Below are positions 1 through 8,339 of a stretch of DNA of 64,000 nucleotides, piece by piece. Below the pieces are notes generated by a model. It made no database searches. It was not told the DNA's origin and saw only the letters and a program-made list of their open reading frames with translations. A program made the translations under genes and the position numbers. The DNA comes from an uncultured Roseicyclus sp. (GTDB lineage Bacteria > Pseudomonadota > Alphaproteobacteria > Rhodobacterales > Rhodobacteraceae), in NCBI GenBank assembly GCA_947491935.1, contig CANLLF010000004.1:744001-808000 (forward strand), read 5' to 3'. Positions within the stretch are counted from its first letter, which is position 1. Every line of letters begins with the position of its first letter.

Positions 1-2
1 AT

Positions 3-1025
3 TTTCAGGCGTTTCATCACGATCTGTACCGTGCGGTTGGTCAAGACGGGCGCTGGTGGGTCATGGAGCAACAGCCCGGCCCGGTGAACTGGGCGCCGCA
101 CAACCCCGCGCCTTTGCCGGGTATGGTCCGCTTCTGGACATGGGAGGCCTTTGCCCATGGCGCGGAATGCGTCGCCTATTTCCGTTGGCGCCAGGCGCCG
201 TTCGCGCAGGAGCAATACCATGCGGGCCTTTTGAGACCCGACAGCGCGGAGGCGGAAGGCTTCGCCGAGGCCGCTGAGGTGGCGCGTGAACTGGCCGACA
301 TGCCGGAGGTGGAGCAGGCCCAGGCGCCTGTGGCGCTGGTCTTTGACTACGCGTCCGCCTGGTCATGGGCGGTGCAGCCACAGGGGCAGGGATGCGACTA
401 CTTCCGCCTGGTCTTCGAAATCTATCGCGGCTTGCGCAAACTCGGGCTGAGCGTTGACATCCTGCCGCCGGATTGCGCTGATCTGCACGGTTACGCGCTC
501 GTCCTTGCGCCGGGTATCGTCACGTTGAGTGCCGCGCTGAAAGACGCGCTTGCACGATCAAAGGCGCAGCTCATCCTTGGTCCGCGCACCAATGCCAAGA
601 CAGCCGCGCTCAATATTCCCACGCCCCTACCTCCCGCAATCGATGGCCTTGCCGTCACCATCAGCCGGGTGGAGACCCTACGCCCGGATATGCCCGTCGA
701 CATGGCCGGTGGCGGCGCTGTGAAATTGTGGCGCGAACAGATCGAAAGCAGCGAAGAGGTGATCGAGAAGGATCTGAACGGCGCCCCAATCATGGTTCAC
801 TCCGGCCCGCTTTCGTATCTCGCGGGCTGGCCCGATGAGATGCTATTGGAACGCATCCTGACACGCGCCGCCATGGCAGCTGGCCTCGATCCGCAACCCT
901 TGCCACAGGACATCCGCATCCGGAATACCGGAGCCACCCGGTTTGTTTTCAATCACGGGCCGGAGCCTGTCGAGTTCAACGGCCAGACGTTGCCACCGGC
1001 GGGTATCCTCTGGATCAAAAGCTAA
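3..1025 (+). CDS. Beta-galactosidase, GH42 family (3' part; 5' end outside window)
   Basis: The gene enters from the left edge in the frame starting at base 3, and about 340 residues are visible. The first visible stretch, with WWVMEQQPGPVNWAPHNP, matches the region of GH42 beta-galactosidases that carries the catalytic nucleophile Glu; here that is probably the Glu at bases 66-68. After the end of the TIM barrel come the flavodoxin-like trimerisation domain (from about VALVFDYASAWSW) and a short C-terminal beta domain (FVFNHGPEPVEFNG). The family hydrolyses terminal beta-galactosides in the cytoplasm. The Met at base 63 is internal and not the start, because the homologous sequence runs on upstream of it to the edge. 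Any transporter or regulator would lie outside the window. Confidence 0.88.
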   Translation, partial: FQAFHHDLYRAVGQDGRWWVMEQQPGPVNWAPHNPAPLPGMVRFWTWEAFAHGAECVAYFRWRQAPFAQEQYHAGLLRPDSAEAEGFAEAAEVARELADMPEVEQAQAPVALVFDYASAWSWAVQPQGQGCDYFRLVFEIYRGLRKLGLSVDILPPDCADLHGYALVLAPGIVTLSAALKDALARSKAQLILGPRTNAKTAALNIPTPLPPAIDGLAVTISRVETLRPDMPVDMAGGGAVKLWREQIESSEEVIEKDLNGAPIMVHSGPLSYLAGWPDEMLLERILTRAAMAAGLDPQPLPQDIRIRNTGATRFVFNHGPEPVEFNGQTLPPAGILWIKS

Positions 1026-1062
1026 ACCGGTCCTTCCATTGGTCCGAAATACCCCGGGGGGT

Positions 1063-1110
1063 GCGGGGGGCTGGCCCCCCGCCGGGTCGCAGCGCCAAAG
1101 GCGTGGCGAC
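1063..1110. terminator. Tandem GC-rich hairpins between convergent genes
   Basis: A perfect 9-bp inverted repeat with a 2-base centre (1063-1071 / 1074-1082) is followed by a second hairpin (1086-1096 / 1100-1110, 9 of 11 pairs, AAA loop). They sit between the converging GH42 and aldehyde dehydrogenase genes. There is no long T-tract, which is common for terminators in GC-rich alphaproteobacteria. Bidirectional termination is an inference. Confidence 0.5.
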
Positions 1111-1115
1111 ATAAC

Positions 1116-2564
1116 TCAAATCCCGTCGATGCAGACGTATTTGGTCTCGAGGTAGTCTTCCAGTCCCTGACTGCCGCCTTCTTTGCCAAGGCCACTTTCC
1201 TTCACGCCTCCGAAAGGCGCTTCAACCGTTGTGATCAGGCCGGAATTGATCCCGATCATCCCATATTGCAGCCCTTCGTTCAGGCGGAAGGCACGGCCGA
1301 GGTCCTGGGTATAGGCGTAGCTCGCCAGGCCGAAGACGGTGTCATTGGCCATGGCGATGACGTCCTCTTCGGTCTCGAACTTGAAGACAGGCGCAAGGGG
1401 CCCGAATATCTCGTCTTGGGCAAAGGCCATCTCCTGCGTCGCGCCGGTCACCACGGTGGGCTCATAAAACGAGCCTCCAAGTGCGTGCCGTGCGCCGCCG
1501 CAGGCCACATTGCCGCCCTTCGCCTTGGCATCCTCCAACAGCTCTTCCACCTTCTCCACCGCGTCCGCATCAATCAAGGGGCCCTGAACCACGCCGTCTT
1601 CGCGCCCATCGCCGACCTTCATCGCGCGGGTCTTTTCCACCAGCTTTTCGACAAACGCATCGTGGATGCCGGATTGCACATAAATGCGATTGGCACAGAC
1701 GCAGGTCTGCCCGGAATTGCGGTATTTGGAGACCATCGCACCTTCGACCGCCGCGTCCAGATCGGCATCGTCGAAAACGATGAAGGGCGCGTTGCCCCCA
1801 AGCTCCATGGAGACTTTCTTGACCGTATCCGCCGATTGCCGGATCAGCTCCTTGCCCACTTCGGTGGAGCCGGTGAAGGTGATCTTGCGCACCTCTGGCC
1901 GCTCCATCATCGCGCCGGCGATTTTCCGGGCGGAGCCCGTCAACACATTGACGGTACCCGCAGGATATCCGACCTCTTCGGCCAGCGCCGCCCAGGCCAG
2001 GCCCGAATAGGGGGTGGCTGTCGCGGGTTTGGCAACAACCGGGCATCCCATCGCGAGTGCTGGCGCCACCTTGCGGGCCAGCATCGAGGATGGAAAATTC
2101 CAGGGGGTGATCATACCCACCACCCCGATCGGGTGTTTGGTCACCAGGATACGGCGTCCATTCACGCCGGCGGGTACGATCTCCCCTTTGGCTCGGCGCG
2201 CCTCCTCGGCGAACCAGCGTACATATTGCGCGCCGATGGCGATCTCGCCTTTTGCTTCAGCCAGCGGTTTGCCCATCTCCACGGTCAGAAGCTCGCCAAG
2301 CGCCTCCTGATTGTCCATCAGCGCATCGTGGAGTTTCCATAGCAGGCCCACGCGATCCATCAGGGACATCGCGGCAAAACCTGCAAATGCCTCCTGCGCG
2401 GCGTCGATGGCGCGGTGGGTCTCGGCCTCGCCGCAATTCGGGATCGTCCCGATCACATCCCCGGTCGCCGGGTTCGTCACATCGATCGTCTCGCCGCTAT
2501 CGGCAGCGATCCATTGCCCCGCCACGCAGGCGGCTTCTTTCATCCACGATTGCCAGTTGGCCAT
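1116..2564 (-). CDS. gabD: NAD(P)-dependent succinate-semialdehyde-type dehydrogenase
   Basis: This is a 482-residue aldehyde dehydrogenase superfamily enzyme with the catalytic Glu in MELGGNAPF (about residue 254) and the nucleophilic Cys in NSGQTCVCANR (about residue 288). The motif PWNFPSSM and the overall similarity point to the GabD branch, which oxidises succinate semialdehyde to succinate. I start it at MANWQSW because its ATG overlaps the TGA of the upstream dehydrogenase by one base (TGATG); a longer in-frame start exists but lies inside that gene. Coupling to a GAPDH-family gene suggests that the real substrate may differ from succinate semialdehyde. The family call is firm, the substrate less so. 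Confidence 0.8.
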   Translation of the reverse strand: MANWQSWMKEAACVAGQWIAADSGETIDVTNPATGDVIGTIPNCGEAETHRAIDAAQEAFAGFAAMSLMDRVGLLWKLHDALMDNQEALGELLTVEMGKPLAEAKGEIAIGAQYVRWFAEEARRAKGEIVPAGVNGRRILVTKHPIGVVGMITPWNFPSSMLARKVAPALAMGCPVVAKPATATPYSGLAWAALAEEVGYPAGTVNVLTGSARKIAGAMMERPEVRKITFTGSTEVGKELIRQSADTVKKVSMELGGNAPFIVFDDADLDAAVEGAMVSKYRNSGQTCVCANRIYVQSGIHDAFVEKLVEKTRAMKVGDGREDGVVQGPLIDADAVEKVEELLEDAKAKGGNVACGGARHALGGSFYEPTVVTGATQEMAFAQDEIFGPLAPVFKFETEEDVIAMANDTVFGLASYAYTQDLGRAFRLNEGLQYGMIGINSGLITTVEAPFGGVKESGLGKEGGSQGLEDYLETKYVCIDGI

Positions 2565-3580
2565 CAGCTCGTCTCCCTCATTTGGGTTCCCATGATGCGC
2601 GCCACATCGAGCATCCGGCAGGAAAATCCCCATTCATTGTCGTACCACCCAAAGACACGCAACATGCCGCCTTTTGAGCGTTTGATTTCCGGCCCCGCCA
2701 CGATCAGCGATTCCGGGCGGGCCCGCAGATCGGCGCTGACCAGCGGCTTATCGGTGAAGCCGATAATGCCGTCCGCCTGGCCTCGCAAAAACTCCGTTGC
2801 AGCTTCCGCACTCGGCTGGTCGCGGGTCATCACCGCGAGATCGACACAGGAGACGGAGGCCGATGGCACCCGCACGGCGGATCCCGTTACCCGCCCCGCC
2901 AGCGCCGGCAAGACAACATCAACCAGCGCTTCGGCCGACGTGGTTGTCGGCACCATACTAAGCGCGGCGGCCCGGCTGCGGGCTGGATCGCGCATGGGCA
3001 TATCTACCGTCGGTTGGCTGCCGGTGTAGCAGTGGACCGTGGTCATCAACGCGCTATCGAGGCCCCAGGTTTCATCGATCAGCCGAACCAAAGGCGCGAT
3101 CGCGTTCGTGGTGCACGACGCGTTGGAGACAATCCGGTGATCGGCCGCCAAGGCCTCATCATTCGCTCCGAGCACCATGGTCAGGTCCGGGTCCGGGGCT
3201 GGCCCGGAGATCAGCACCCGCCCCGCGCCCGCGGCAAGGGCGGCCTCGGCCACCTCCCGGCCGCCGCGCCCGGTGCATTCCATCAGGATGTCGATATCGG
3301 CCAGATCAAGCGCACCCGCGTCCCGTTCCATCGTCAGGCGGATCTTGCGCTCATCGAGGTAGAGGCATCCATCCTCAACGCGAACGTCCCCGGGAAACGG
3401 GCCGAAGACGCTATCGAATTCAAAGAGATAGGCGCAGGTTTCCGGTGGGGCGATATCATTGATTGCCACGATCTCGATCTCGGGCCAGTTGGGCCCCAAC
3501 CGCCCGCCGCCAAGCGCCCAGGCGCGCAGCACGGATCGCCCGATGCGTCCAAAGCCGTTGATTGCCACGCGGATGGTCAT
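2564..3580 (-). CDS. Glyceraldehyde-3-phosphate dehydrogenase family protein
   Basis: A 338-residue type I GAPDH-family protein. The N-terminal Rossmann motif VAINGFGRIGR, the catalytic Cys156 in SNASCTTNAIAP and the His183 that activates it in TTVHCYTGSQ can all be seen. The loop after the His reads CYTGSQ rather than the usual AYTNDQ, and the phosphate-binding segment is PMRDPARSRAA, so it departs from housekeeping GapA. Erythrose-4-phosphate dehydrogenase or another phospho-aldehyde dehydrogenase is possible. The start at MTIRVAINGF has GAGAGG upstream; the longer reading frame adds 35 unrelated residues. It is the first gene of a two-gene unit with the aldehyde dehydrogenase. Confidence 0.8.
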   Translation of the reverse strand: MTIRVAINGFGRIGRSVLRAWALGGGRLGPNWPEIEIVAINDIAPPETCAYLFEFDSVFGPFPGDVRVEDGCLYLDERKIRLTMERDAGALDLADIDILMECTGRGGREVAEAALAAGAGRVLISGPAPDPDLTMVLGANDEALAADHRIVSNASCTTNAIAPLVRLIDETWGLDSALMTTVHCYTGSQPTVDMPMRDPARSRAAALSMVPTTTSAEALVDVVLPALAGRVTGSAVRVPSASVSCVDLAVMTRDQPSAEAATEFLRGQADGIIGFTDKPLVSADLRARPESLIVAGPEIKRSKGGMLRVFGWYDNEWGFSCRMLDVARIMGTQMRETS

Positions 3581-3714
3581 GCAAGCTGTCCCTCTCCGGG
3601 CAGAGTGATGCACGGGGCCACCAAGGGGTGCAAGGGACCGGCGCATATGGACTGATGGGTTTTCTTGATTGGCTCCAGCAGGCACTGTGATGAAACCAGA
3701 TGAAGGAGATGACT

Positions 3715-4269
3715 ATGGCTGCCCTCACCCCACCTGTGTGCAACTTCGACTGGCCCGCGCCGGACTTTTCCCTGCCTGCGACCGATGGCAAGACCTACCG
3801 GTTACGCGACGTGGCCGGGCCCAATGGCACGCTCATCATGTTCATCTGTAATCACTGCCCGTTTGTCCTGGCCATTCTGGACCGGATGATCCGGGATGCG
3901 GCGGAGCTTCAGGAACTGGGGATCGGCGTGGCCGCCATCTGTTCCAATGATCCGGTGGCTTATCCGGCGGATAATTTTGAGAACATGGCGCGCATGGCGG
4001 AAAGCCGGGGCTTCCCGTTCCCCTATCTGCACGATGCCGATCAAAGCGTGGCGCGGGCTTATGATGCGGTTTGCACGCCGGATTTCTTTGGCTTCAACGC
4101 CGATCTGGGCCTGCAATATCGCGGCCAGCTTGATGCGTCCCGGATGCAGCCCGCCCCGCCGGACGCGCGGCGGGATCTGTTTGAGGCCATGGCAGAGGTG
4201 GCGCGCACGGGCCGTGGGCCAGCGGACCAGATCGCATCCATGGGCTGTTCGATCAAGTGGGCGGCCTAG
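3715..4269 (+). CDS. Thioredoxin-fold redoxin (AhpC/TSA-like) with CNHC motif
   Basis: A 184-residue cytoplasmic protein with the layout of an AhpC/TSA-type redoxin: PAPDFSLPATDGK near the N-terminus, then a Cys-Asn-His-Cys motif at residues 45-48 (FICNHCPFV). That gives two cysteines in a CxxC arrangement where peroxiredoxins have a single peroxidatic Cys, so a thiol-disulfide role is likelier than peroxidase activity. I chose the ATG at 3715 because AAGGAG lies six bases upstream; two earlier in-frame ATGs overlap that ribosome-binding site. It converges on the carnitine dehydrogenase gene with only four bases between the stops. Confidence 0.72.
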   Translation: MAALTPPVCNFDWPAPDFSLPATDGKTYRLRDVAGPNGTLIMFICNHCPFVLAILDRMIRDAAELQELGIGVAAICSNDPVAYPADNFENMARMAESRGFPFPYLHDADQSVARAYDAVCTPDFFGFNADLGLQYRGQLDASRMQPAPPDARRDLFEAMAEVARTGRGPADQIASMGCSIKWAA

Positions 4270-4273
4270 GGCG

Positions 4274-5707
4274 TTATCGCCCAACTTTCCCAGCCGCCAC
4301 AGGCAGGGGCAATCCTGCTTGATCCTGCATGATCTGCGCCAGGGCGGCGGACACGTCGGCGCTTGGGACGCATGTTTTGCGCGTGCCCAGATCGACATGC
4401 AGCAGAAGGCTTTCGACGGTGCAAACAAGCGTACCATCCCCGCGCATCAGCAGGTGGAACAGGTGCAGCGTCTTGCCTTCACCGCCCAGGATCCGGGTCT
4501 CGGCGCGCAGCCGGTCGCCTGCATGCACCTCATCAAGATAGCGCACGTGGCTTTCGACGGTGAAGTAGCTGAGTCCGCCTGCAACATACTCGGCATCCGC
4601 GCCGACCATCTCCATGAATCGATCCGTCGCCTTTGACCCGGCCTCCAGATAATGGGTCTCGTTCATATGGCCGTTATAGTCGGTCCAGCTATGCGGCACC
4701 TGCCGGTCAAGCGTGCAGGGCAGATCGCCGTTTACCGGCCAGATCAGCGTATCCTCATGGCGCCGGATCACACCACCCGCCCCACTTTTCGAGCGTTTCA
4801 GGGCTCGTAGGATGCCGACCAGATTATCGTCGCGCAGCCGTTCCAGCTCGCGGATCGACATATGCCCGGATTGGTCATCCGATTGTTCTGCTATCAGGGC
4901 CACCAGCTCATCGGTGAGGTCCGGCACATCCATCAACTTGGTCCAGGGCCATTTCAGGGCGGGTCCAAACTGGGCCATGAAGTGCTTCATGCCGGCCTCA
5001 CCGCCGGCAACGCGGTAGGTCTCGAACAATCCCATTTGCGCCCATCTGAGGCCAAACCCCATCCGGATCGCATCATCGATTTCGGCGGTTGTAGCGATGC
5101 CGTCCTTTACCAACCAAAGCGCCTCGCGCCAGACGGCTTCAAGGAAGCGATCGGCAATGTGGGCGTCGATCTCCTTGCGCACATGGAGCGGATGAAGACC
5201 CACGCCGCGCAGGATGTCGGCGGCCCGGTCGCATTGCGCAGCATCGCCCACAAGCTCGATCAAGGGCAGCAGATAGACGGGATTGAACGGATGCGCGACG
5301 ATCACGGGCGCGCCCTGCGCCGTCAGTTCCGAGGGTTTGAACCCGGAGGTGGAGGATCCGATGATTGCATGCGCGGGGGATAGGGCCGAAAGCTGTGCGT
5401 GGACCTTGTGCTTCAGGTCCAACCTCTCGGGTACGCTTTCCTGCACCCAATCGACCCCGGCGACGGCATCGCCCAGATCGTCGCAAAACCGAAGCGTGCC
5501 TTCCTTGGGCAATGCCTTGTCGTAGAGTGCGGGCAGGGCGCGGCGGGCATTGTCCAGAACCTCACCGATCTTGCGCTCGGCCTCAGGGTCTGGATCAAAG
5601 ACGGCCACGTCCCATCCGTTGAGAAGGAACCGCGCTGCCCACCCGCCGCCGATCACGCCACCGCCGATGATAGCTGCTTTCGAATTTTTCATGGGAGCTG
5701 CCGTCAT
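4274..5707 (-). CDS. lcdH: L-carnitine 3-dehydrogenase fused to a hotdog thioesterase
   Basis: A 477-residue fusion. Residues about 10-320 are a 3-hydroxyacyl-CoA-dehydrogenase-type enzyme (nucleotide loop GGGVIGGG, IIGSSTSGF, VAHPFNPVYLLPLIE) resembling L-carnitine dehydrogenase, which oxidises carnitine to 3-dehydrocarnitine. Residues about 330-460 form a hotdog-fold thioesterase with DYNGHMNETHY; in carnitine degraders this part is thought to hydrolyse betainyl-CoA to glycine betaine. The fused layout is known in rhizobial and roseobacter carnitine loci. It is the last gene of the operon, and its ATG overlaps the preceding TGA (ATGA). A nearby BKACE gene supports the assignment strongly. 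Confidence 0.85.
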   Translation of the reverse strand: MTAAPMKNSKAAIIGGGVIGGGWAARFLLNGWDVAVFDPDPEAERKIGEVLDNARRALPALYDKALPKEGTLRFCDDLGDAVAGVDWVQESVPERLDLKHKVHAQLSALSPAHAIIGSSTSGFKPSELTAQGAPVIVAHPFNPVYLLPLIELVGDAAQCDRAADILRGVGLHPLHVRKEIDAHIADRFLEAVWREALWLVKDGIATTAEIDDAIRMGFGLRWAQMGLFETYRVAGGEAGMKHFMAQFGPALKWPWTKLMDVPDLTDELVALIAEQSDDQSGHMSIRELERLRDDNLVGILRALKRSKSGAGGVIRRHEDTLIWPVNGDLPCTLDRQVPHSWTDYNGHMNETHYLEAGSKATDRFMEMVGADAEYVAGGLSYFTVESHVRYLDEVHAGDRLRAETRILGGEGKTLHLFHLLMRGDGTLVCTVESLLLHVDLGTRKTCVPSADVSAALAQIMQDQAGLPLPVAAGKVGR

Positions 5708-6051
5708 GACATTGAGGAAAAATTCAGCAGTGCGAGACCAAAAAACACCAAAAAGAAGGTCGAGAGTCCGAGAATAGAAACCGTCTTCATAACTTCAGCC
5801 CGTTTCCGAGACATTGCGCCAATGAGGCCGCCAGCGCTGACGATGAGTGCCGCGATGAGGGCAATGGCGATGGGAAGCCCCAAGAGCCCGACCGTCGCAG
5901 GATCAAGAAAAAGGAGCGCGAAAGCAGCCATGAATGCCAGCACAATTGGCATCCAAACCATGCGCCACCCCGAATCCCGATCCATTTCGAGCCAACATCC
6001 GATCATGGCCAGCCCGCTGGCCATGATGGCGTAGACGAAAAGAAACGTCAT
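5704..6051 (-). CDS. Small four-TM membrane protein in the carnitine operon
   Basis: A 115-residue, strongly hydrophobic protein with about four predicted membrane spans (near residues 2-20, 32-49, 55-79 and 90-109) and a short basic loop MSRKRAEV before the last span. I do not recognise a named family. Both ends are locked into the operon by ATGA overlaps, with the lipocalin gene upstream and the carnitine dehydrogenase downstream, so it is very likely translated. Its position suggests a role linked to the lipocalin or to membrane adaptation during carnitine growth, but the sequence does not show which. Confidence 0.65.
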   Translation of the reverse strand: MTFLFVYAIMASGLAMIGCWLEMDRDSGWRMVWMPIVLAFMAAFALLFLDPATVGLLGLPIAIALIAALIVSAGGLIGAMSRKRAEVMKTVSILGLSTFFLVFFGLALLNFSSMS

Positions 6052-6575
6052 GGCGTCACGCTCCGCTGCAAAGGCCCAAGGTCATAGCCGTTAAAGTCCA
6101 GAACTTCCCGCGCCGCCGCGAGGCGATCCGGCGGGATGTCAGGATCGCGGTTCAAGATCCAACCGACGCGCCCATTCGGTGCGCCGACAACGGCGGTGCG
6201 GTAGCCTTCATCGACCCAGAGCACCCAATAGGGTGCGGGAACCGGCACGCCTTGCAGGCGGACCGAGAGGCGGCCAAGCCCCTCATCGGTCGCCGTCCCG
6301 GTGATCTCACCACTCGGCCGGCCATCGGCATCAAGGCAGATATTGCGCACCGTGATCTGGCCGGTGATTTCAGATGCGGCGTATTCCGCGATGGCGCCGG
6401 CGCAGTCGGATTGGAACGGATTGGGGTATCGGGCCACCTCATACCAACGGCCGAGATACCGGCTGGCGTCGAAATTCGCGCTCGAGGCTATGGTCACGTC
6501 TTGGTCGCGGTAACCGGGGCCGACAACGGCCCCGCAGGACGCCAGAAGGAAAAGCGCTGCCAGACCAGCTCTCAT
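6048..6575 (-). CDS. Lipocalin-family lipoprotein (Blc-like)
   Basis: A 175-residue protein with a signal peptide ending in a lipobox (LLASC), so it is probably lipidated and membrane anchored. The lipocalin signature is clear: DASRYLGRWYEVARYPNPFQ, then eight-strand-type repeats ending in GWILNRDPDIPPDRLAAA. Bacterial lipocalins of this type bind fatty acids or other hydrophobic ligands. The start is set by a one-base TGATG overlap with the BKACE gene; upstream in-frame sequence is an extension into that gene. Its placement in the middle of a carnitine operon is notable, since acyl-carnitines are amphipathic and could be ligands, but that is inference. Confidence 0.85.
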   Translation of the reverse strand: MRAGLAALFLLASCGAVVGPGYRDQDVTIASSANFDASRYLGRWYEVARYPNPFQSDCAGAIAEYAASEITGQITVRNICLDADGRPSGEITGTATDEGLGRLSVRLQGVPVPAPYWVLWVDEGYRTAVVGAPNGRVGWILNRDPDIPPDRLAAAREVLDFNGYDLGPLQRSVTP

Positions 6576-7483
6576 CAGACCGGTGCCCGCTTGGTCAGGC
6601 CCAGTTTTTCTCGCACCGCCGCAGGCCCGATTACCCGTGCGCCCATGCTTTCGATCACGCCCACCGCACGCTCCACCAATTGCGCGTTGGTCGCCAAGAC
6701 GCCTTTCTCCAGCCACAGGTTATCCTCCAATCCCACGCGCACATTGCCGCCCGCCAGAACCGCCGCGGCGGCATAAGCCATCTGATTTCGTCCCAGCGCA
6801 AAGGCGGAAAACGTCCATTCTTCCGGCACGTTGTTGACCATCGCCATGAAGGTGTTCAGATCGTCCGGTGCGCCCCAGGGCACGCCCATGCATAATTGCA
6901 CCAGCGCGGGGGCGTCCAGCACGCCTTCCTTCACCAGTTCTTTGGCAAACCAGAGATGCCCGGTATCAAACGCCTCGATCTCCGGCTTCACACCCAGATC
7001 CGTCATTATCCGCCCCATGGCGCGCAACATGCCGGGCGTGTTGGTCATCACGTAATCGGCTTCGGCGAAATTCATCGTGCCGCAGTCGAGCGTGCAGATT
7101 TCCGGCAAGCATTCGGCAATGTGGGCCACGCGCTCCGTCGCCCCGACCATGTCGGTGCCGTCCCGCACCGGAAGGGGCGCGTCAGTGGGGCCAAAAACGA
7201 TGTCTCCCCCCATCCCGGCCGTCAGGTTCAGGACGACATCAACATCGGCATCCCGGATGCGCTCCGTTACCTCGCGATAGAGCGCCAGATCGCGGGAGGG
7301 GGCGCCGGTCTCCGGGTCCCGCACATGGCAATGCACAATCGCCGCGCCCGCCTTCGCGGCATCAATGGCGCTCTCGGCGATCTGCGTGGGGGATCGGGGC
7401 ACATGGGGGCTGCGATCCTGCGTGCTGCCGGACCCGGTGACCGCGCAGGTGATGAAGACGTCCTTGTTCATGGCGAACGGCAT
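6575..7483 (-). CDS. BKACE (DUF849) beta-keto acid cleavage enzyme, probable dehydrocarnitine cleavage
   Basis: A 302-residue BKACE-family protein with the metal-binding IVHCHVRDPETG segment, NLTAGMGGD and EAFDTGHLWFA. The family condenses a beta-keto acid with acetyl-CoA to give acetoacetate and a CoA ester. Next to carnitine dehydrogenase the expected substrate is 3-dehydrocarnitine, giving betainyl-CoA, as shown for the equivalent enzymes in Pseudomonas and Sinorhizobium. The start at 7483 has AAGGGA eight bases upstream; MNKDVF four codons later is an alternative. A 70-base gap separates it from the hydratase gene. Confidence 0.85.
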   Translation of the reverse strand: MPFAMNKDVFITCAVTGSGSTQDRSPHVPRSPTQIAESAIDAAKAGAAIVHCHVRDPETGAPSRDLALYREVTERIRDADVDVVLNLTAGMGGDIVFGPTDAPLPVRDGTDMVGATERVAHIAECLPEICTLDCGTMNFAEADYVMTNTPGMLRAMGRIMTDLGVKPEIEAFDTGHLWFAKELVKEGVLDAPALVQLCMGVPWGAPDDLNTFMAMVNNVPEEWTFSAFALGRNQMAYAAAAVLAGGNVRVGLEDNLWLEKGVLATNAQLVERAVGVIESMGARVIGPAAVREKLGLTKRAPV

Positions 7484-7553
7484 CAATGATTTCCCTTGTG
7501 TTTGCGGGATGGTGGGCGGGGCGAGGTCCGCAGGGCCAGCGTCGGCTCCATCC

Positions 7554-8339
7554 TCACTTTCCTTTCCAAACTGGATCGCGTTTCTCGGCAAAGGCGCGCG
7601 CGCCTTCGAGCTGATCTTCCGACCGGTAAAGCCGTTCGACCGTTTCGAACTGGCTTTTGGTGATCTTGTTCAGCGCATCCTGAAACTTCATATCCTCCGC
7701 CTCGCGCACGATTTCCTTGATGGCCGCATTCACCAGTGGCGGGCCAGAGGCGATCAGGGCGGCCATGGTGCGGGCCTCTTCCATCAGGTCATCCGCGGCG
7801 ACGATGCGGTTGATCAATCCCCAGCGCGCAGCTTCCTCGGCGTCCAGCCAGCGCCCGGTGAACAGCATCTCCATCGCGATATGGTACGGGATGCGTTTGG
7901 GCAGTTTGATCGAGGCTGCATCGGCCACGGTGCCGGATCGGATTTCTGGCAGGGCAAAGCTGGCATGATCCGCCGCGAGGATGATGTCCGCGCTCAAGGC
8001 CAGTTCCAGCCCGCCGCCGCAGCAGATCCCGTTCACCGCCGCGATCACCGGTTTGTTCAGCCCGCGCAACTCCTGCAGCCCGCCGAAGCCGCCAACGCCG
8101 TAATCGCCATCCACCGCGTCGCCGTCAGCGGCCGCCTTCAGATCCCAACCGGGGCAGAAGAATTTCTCCCCAGCGCCGGTGATCATCGCCACGCGCAGCT
8201 CCGGATCGTCGCGAAACTCGGTGAAGACGTCTCCCATGATCCGGCTGGTCTTGAGGTCAATTGCATTGGCCTTGGGGCGGTCCAGCGTCACCTCAAGCAC
8301 ATGGCCGTTGCGATGAGTTTTGATCGGCGTATCGGTCAT
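7554..8339 (-). CDS. caiD: CaiD-like carnitinyl-CoA dehydratase (enoyl-CoA hydratase family)
   Basis: A 261-residue crotonase-fold protein. The oxyanion-hole segments (GWDLKAAAD and GICCGGGLELAL) and two acidic residues in the usual catalytic places (GGGLEL, LPEIRSG) are visible. In the operon setting it should hydrate crotonobetainyl-CoA to carnitinyl-CoA. This links the acyl-CoA dehydrogenase step to the free-carnitine branch, so gamma-butyrobetaine could be converted into carnitine. Its ATG overlaps the ligase TGA by one base. A general enoyl-CoA hydratase is the alternative reading. Confidence 0.82.
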   Translation of the reverse strand: MTDTPIKTHRNGHVLEVTLDRPKANAIDLKTSRIMGDVFTEFRDDPELRVAMITGAGEKFFCPGWDLKAAADGDAVDGDYGVGGFGGLQELRGLNKPVIAAVNGICCGGGLELALSADIILAADHASFALPEIRSGTVADAASIKLPKRIPYHIAMEMLFTGRWLDAEEAARWGLINRIVAADDLMEEARTMAALIASGPPLVNAAIKEIVREAEDMKFQDALNKITKSQFETVERLYRSEDQLEGARAFAEKRDPVWKGK

